Assembly (NCBI GenBank): GCA_036362985.1
Contig: JAYGXS010000001.1
Location: 51,583,232 to 51,647,231 of the forward strand
DNA from: Ligula intestinalis
Lineage: Eukaryota > Platyhelminthes > Cestoda > Diphyllobothriidea > Diphyllobothriidae
Length of the DNA: 64,000 nt
Direction: 5' to 3'
Shown here: positions 60,689 through 64,000 of the stretch, piece after piece
Layout: the number at the start of each line of letters is the position of its first letter
How positions within the stretch are numbered: the stretch's first letter is position 1
The notes under the pieces: generated by a model
Told to the model about the DNA's origin: nothing
What the model saw: the letters and a program-made list of their open reading frames with translations, nothing else
The model's database searches: none
Program-made: the position numbers and the translations under genes

Positions 60689-60952
60689 CATGTTGCCCGC
60701 ATTCTTAATCCACGTTCTTGCTTATTGGACCAAGGTTGCCTTTCAAGCTTCTGGATCTAGGTTGCCCTTCCAGCTTCCACGAGATATTCTGAACGATTCC
60801 CCAGCTCGAGTTTCTTCGAAAAATCACGCGTTGTCTCATCCTTCCTAATTTCCGAAGTGACTCGATCGCAATCCCGTTTTCAGTCCACCTCTACCCGTTT
60901 CCCTCACTTTCCCTTATGACGACCACTTTCTGGGAACCCTTGTGTGCCTAGT

Positions 60953-61291
60953 TCAGAGCACACATGACTCGATAGTCACTACACTTTCCTTCTCCTCACC
61001 ATCCACGCGGACGTGTGAGGAATGCCTATCACCCTTCGGCAGATCAATCTGGCCGAATCTCTTGTCCCAGGTCGTTTCTTTGTGCGGCATCGGCTGCCAC
61101 CTACGAACTGAACCACGGCCACTCGCATTGCAGTTCACTTCTATGGGATCTTCTAACGCTGCAGTTGCCGTTCCGAATACTCCGTGCGATTCAGGACTCC
61201 CAAAACAGTTCACCTTGATTACACTTCCATAATCCGTTGACTGATCCTCCCTGAGACTTGGACGGATTAAGACCTTTTCCCATCTCTGCAC
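60953..61291 (-). CDS. Hypothetical open frame, possibly an exon
   Basis: A 112-codon minus-strand frame (MQRWEKVLIRPSLRED..., ending ESCVL) has no recognised domain. A possible acceptor (tttctcag) lies just upstream. It lies downstream of the candidate spliced gene at 61553-62115 and could belong to the same unit or be spurious. Confidence 0.2.
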   Translation of the reverse strand: MQRWEKVLIRPSLREDQSTDYGSVIKVNCFGSPESHGVFGTATAALEDPIEVNCNASGRGSVRRWQPMPHKETTWDKRFGQIDLPKGDRHSSHVRVDGEEKESVVTIESCVL

Positions 61292-61552
61292 CTGAGAAAC
61301 TTATAATTCAGTGTGACCCTTTACTTGCATAAAGTAAAAATAACACAATAATATTTACACATGACCATCTTCCGCAATGTCCCTTTACACCAGTTTGTTC
61401 ATTCCATTTGACCACCTATGGAGGCTACAGTTGGTTCATGTCCTCCTTCAGAGTTATTTTCAAACATTTTAGTCTTCATTTAACACATGCCTTACCTGCA
61501 GTAGCATTCGCTTTTCATTCTTTCCTTTTCCTGTACGCTTGTCGCTCCAACT

Positions 61553-62115
61553 TCATTCGCTTAATTTTTCTTTCGGCCACCTGCCTGCAGTAAATTTTCC
61601 CGTTGCGCTGTTCAGTTTTGGCTGCGGCTTATGATGTGAACTAAATTCTAAGTTATCCTTTTACCTTTCACACCGGGTGGTTTCGGTGAACTTCCCTCTG
61701 CACTTCCGCCGCAGTCTTTTTTCGATACGTGGCGATCTTCATTTGTATTGCTAGTCGTTAACTGACTGCCACTTTGTTCGTTTAAATCTGCAACATAGAA
61801 ACTATTATGACAAACTTTCCTGTAACTCACCTTTGTGAGAGCTATCCAAATCCACACCACAATAATCACTGCACCATCCTGACCCGTAGGGTTGCGATTG
61901 CTGGATATTGCCTTATACCGGTGAAAACCGAAAGCCTTCCACCCAAACACACCATCGTTTTGTCCATCTATCCTACAATTACTGCTGGTTTTCCATACAT
62001 TACAATCTTACCCGATCTGCTGGGTTGGCCTTCGTGTCCGCTATCTTTCTGCATGTTCATGTCCTCAACTTCCCCTGAACTTAAGAGGCAGCAAGTCTCA
62101 GGATTGAGGTTCTTG
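61553..62115 (-). CDS. Candidate spliced gene, hydrophilic protein, partial
   Basis: Minus-strand segments join in one frame across plausible introns: about 62115-62012 (MNMQKDSGHEGQPSRSG, donor gtaaga), about 61910-61850 (QPYGSGWCSDYCGVDLDSSHK, donor gtgagt), about 61798-61670 (LNEQSGSQLTTSNTNEDRH, donor gtaaaa) and a short last exon ending near 61553. One intron would be 43 bp with a good gttgcag acceptor, like the short introns of HSP60. The product would be polar and low in complexity with no known domain. The 5' exon is not found. Confidence 0.35.
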
Positions 62116-62189
62116 TTAACCAGCCGTTTCGGGTGCGCTGTTTCGCTTCAGTGGGTAAGGGTAAGGTACGTAGGAATATAATTTGCCTT

Positions 62190-62973
62190 CCGTCATATTC
62201 ACGGGGTAAATATGAGCGATGTAGCTGCAGAAGATTTCCCAAGCTTCGGGTACCTTAATCTTCCGGAATGCAAACCACATTCGGTATTAGGTCTCCTCAA
62301 CGTGTGCCAAAACGGACCTTCATAAAATAGGTCCACTTTGGCGCAGAGCACGTTTGAGTCGACTCCAAAACGCCTTAATGGCATGTGTATGCTTACCTGC
62401 AATCGGGTTCACAAATTTCTCAGTGTGGTTGACCATGTAATGTGAATGACCCATTGTCTTCAGCTTGCTATAACTGCTTCAGCAGTCTGTCACAATTTTA
62501 CTGCCGTGCTTCACTCTCCGGCATGTAACACTGCAGAGGGACGACGCAGTGCGGCTGCCCAGTTGTTCGCACACTGCCCTTTTCTTGACGGTGTCGTGCA
62601 TACCGATAACCCACAATTGCCGTACTTTCCGCCCTCAGTTGTACTTTTGGCGGGTTATCATCGACTCATCCACTTACACTGGAATGCCTGGTCCATCGAC
62701 AGACGATGCTAAAATACGGAATTCGTCCGCACAGATTTCTTGCTGAGGCAGAAAGCACCTGAAGACCTGTCCATCTCCCTTCTGCGCATACTTTTGCAGG
62801 GATACTCGTCCGCCGCAAGAGCATCGTAAGTCCGTTGCTAGGAGGCCTTTGCTGCGGAAGTTGGGCACCAGTCCATCCGAATTGATTGTTTGCAGAAGCC
62901 TATTGTCTGATGTCAGTTGGTACAACCGTCGGGACCTCGGACTAAAGCACAAAACGTGTGCAATTTTAGACAC
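62190..62973 (-). pseudogene. Merlin (IS1016/ISXO2-type) transposase, internally deleted and catalytically dead
   Basis: One minus frame with stops shows the N-terminal part (DNRLLQTINSDGLV), a zinc-ribbon-like CSCGGRVSL...VFRC, then the DDE core: GPGIPV-stop-VDESMITRQKYN, RQLWVIGMHD, GSKIVTDC, SHYMVNHTEKFVNP, HTHAIKAFWSRLK, and a final EIFCSYIAHIYPV. The third catalytic position, normally Glu in the TIE/IES-W box, is Lys (AIKAFW). About 60 residues between the zinc ribbon and the first Asp are missing. Terminal inverted repeats were not found. The short frame at 63335-63051 may be upstream flank. Confidence 0.8.
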
Positions 62974-64000
62974 ATCCTTACGCTCTCCGACTCACTTAGG
63001 CTAAGCTTTTTACCAAAGGTAAACCTGCACCCAGTTAATGGGTCGTCTTCTTACCACCCCCGGTTGGCCAAACAATGTTCCCCCCCAACCCACGGCCTTC
63101 TCCTGATCATAAACACCCAGACGTCTTTCAGATTACCTTCTTTGTCAGTTAACGAGCATGCAAGGCTGCACCTGCCGAGGGCTGTTGGGTGCAGTATTGG
63201 AGAGGATTTCTGTTCGAACATTGGCTTCCGCGGTTTGCGTTCGTCCAAAACTGTGCGGAGATGAAAAAAACTCATAATATTTGCTTCTATTGCCTGCTCG
63301 TTGGTCTTCTTCAGCTGCCGACGCAGCTGAAACACTTCAACATATAATGCTGCTTAGATGTGCAAGTATTATGACGGACTGCTTATGCATTTAACATGTT
63401 TACCGCAGGCGTTGTTGGGTTCATACCTAATAGCTCTGGATATGTCTGCCTGGCTGCCGACCGTTTCAAAATAGGCTGCTGCGGATAGCATTCATTAGTT
63501 CATACTAGAATGAAACAGAAAACCTGCTGAATGTTCATAATTTGCGCACCTGTTTGCGCTACTTACTCTAAACTATACCTTCATTTTAATTAGCAAATTC
63601 ACAGGACAATTAAATAAAATTCAGTCCAATAATTTCGGTCAATTACATGCACTTCATGAAGGTTTTACAGTTCTTACCTGGTAAGTTCCCATATTTCTGT
63701 CTGACCGTCTACTTCACGCATGTTTTGGCTGGCTGAAAATGTTTATTTCGGCTACTAGTATTTTATTGGTCACCGGCAAAGCGGCTCAGTTTTGCGCGAC
63801 CTTGAGTCCAGATATTCCATTTCCTGATCATTTTCCATCCAATTGGCTATCATCAATTAATTTTCGTGGTTTTCACGCTGTCTTTCCCTAATTTCACTAA
63901 AATAACCAATTTCTTAGTCACTTTTTAGTTCAGTTAAACAAAATTAAGTGGCTATACTTAATTTTCTTTGTTTTTTGAAATTATTGCACACTCTTACTTT
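62974..64000. other. Unassigned right end of the window
   Basis: No recognised coding sequence. The last 500 bp are A/T rich. Confidence 0.4.

Noticed and set aside
61648..61950. HRYKAISSNRNP...VVWIWIAL resembling transmembrane segments 3-4 of a class A receptor
   Set aside because: Only one short hydrophobic stretch, with a polar tail directly afterwards. Another frame across the same DNA has good splice sites and a continuous product.

Overview
This window is eukaryotic and repeat-dense. It holds two clear spliced host genes set among layers of transposable elements. The proteins look like a flatworm, most probably a diphyllobothriid-type tapeworm. That is an inference from the mixture of very short introns (32-50 bp) with kilobase introns, and from the combination of CR1- and RTE-type LINEs, Penelope-like elements (PLEs), a Gypsy LTR element and a Merlin transposon. 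The sequence does not prove the species. There are no prokaryotic signals, no operons and no CRISPR array.

Host genes. (1) A complete mitochondrial chaperonin HSP60 gene lies on + at 17757-19725 (4 exons, 570 aa). (2) On the minus strand, exons scattered over 25766-44850 join in phase into a 426-aa protein that I identify as KICS2 (C12orf66), the KICSTOR subunit that restrains mTORC1. Its largest introns have swallowed two RTE LINEs in the same orientation as the gene, one of which carries a further LINE nested in it. A weaker candidate spliced gene is at about 61553-62115 (minus).

Layout. 1-4158: a CR1-type LINE (family B, minus) split by a CR1-type LINE of family A (minus, 6-bp target-site duplication, TSD), with a second, inverted copy of the family A 3' end alongside. 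5130-5490: a GTA-rich repeat. 6000-7080: another CR1-type remnant. 7523-10620: a Gypsy RNase H scrap, then a PLE split by a 775-bp solo LTR. 11840-13430: two PLE fragments joined head to head, whose 3' regions carry hammerhead-ribozyme-like motifs. 13920-14860: an internally deleted LINE with a zinc-finger tail. 15080-17110: CT-rich and other repeats. 17757-19725: HSP60. 21340-23640: a decayed minus-strand PLE. 25766-44850: KICS2. 45084-45746: a FAR1-like (MULE-type) pseudogene. 46339-48028: a duplicated 230-bp repeat, one copy of which is interrupted by a 1.1-kb CpG-rich element with imperfect terminal inverted repeats; the uninterrupted copy shows the empty site. 48854-49720: a transposase-derived pseudogene. 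49874-55058: a structurally complete Gypsy LTR retrotransposon (minus). 55740-58735: a near-full-length family A CR1 LINE (+). 60679-60688: an assembly gap (10 N). 62190-62973: a dead Merlin transposase (minus).

Almost every transposable-element reading frame carries stops, frameshifts or lost catalytic residues, so this is mostly a fossil record. Its main value lies in the insertion order that can be read from target-site duplications, and in the two host genes.
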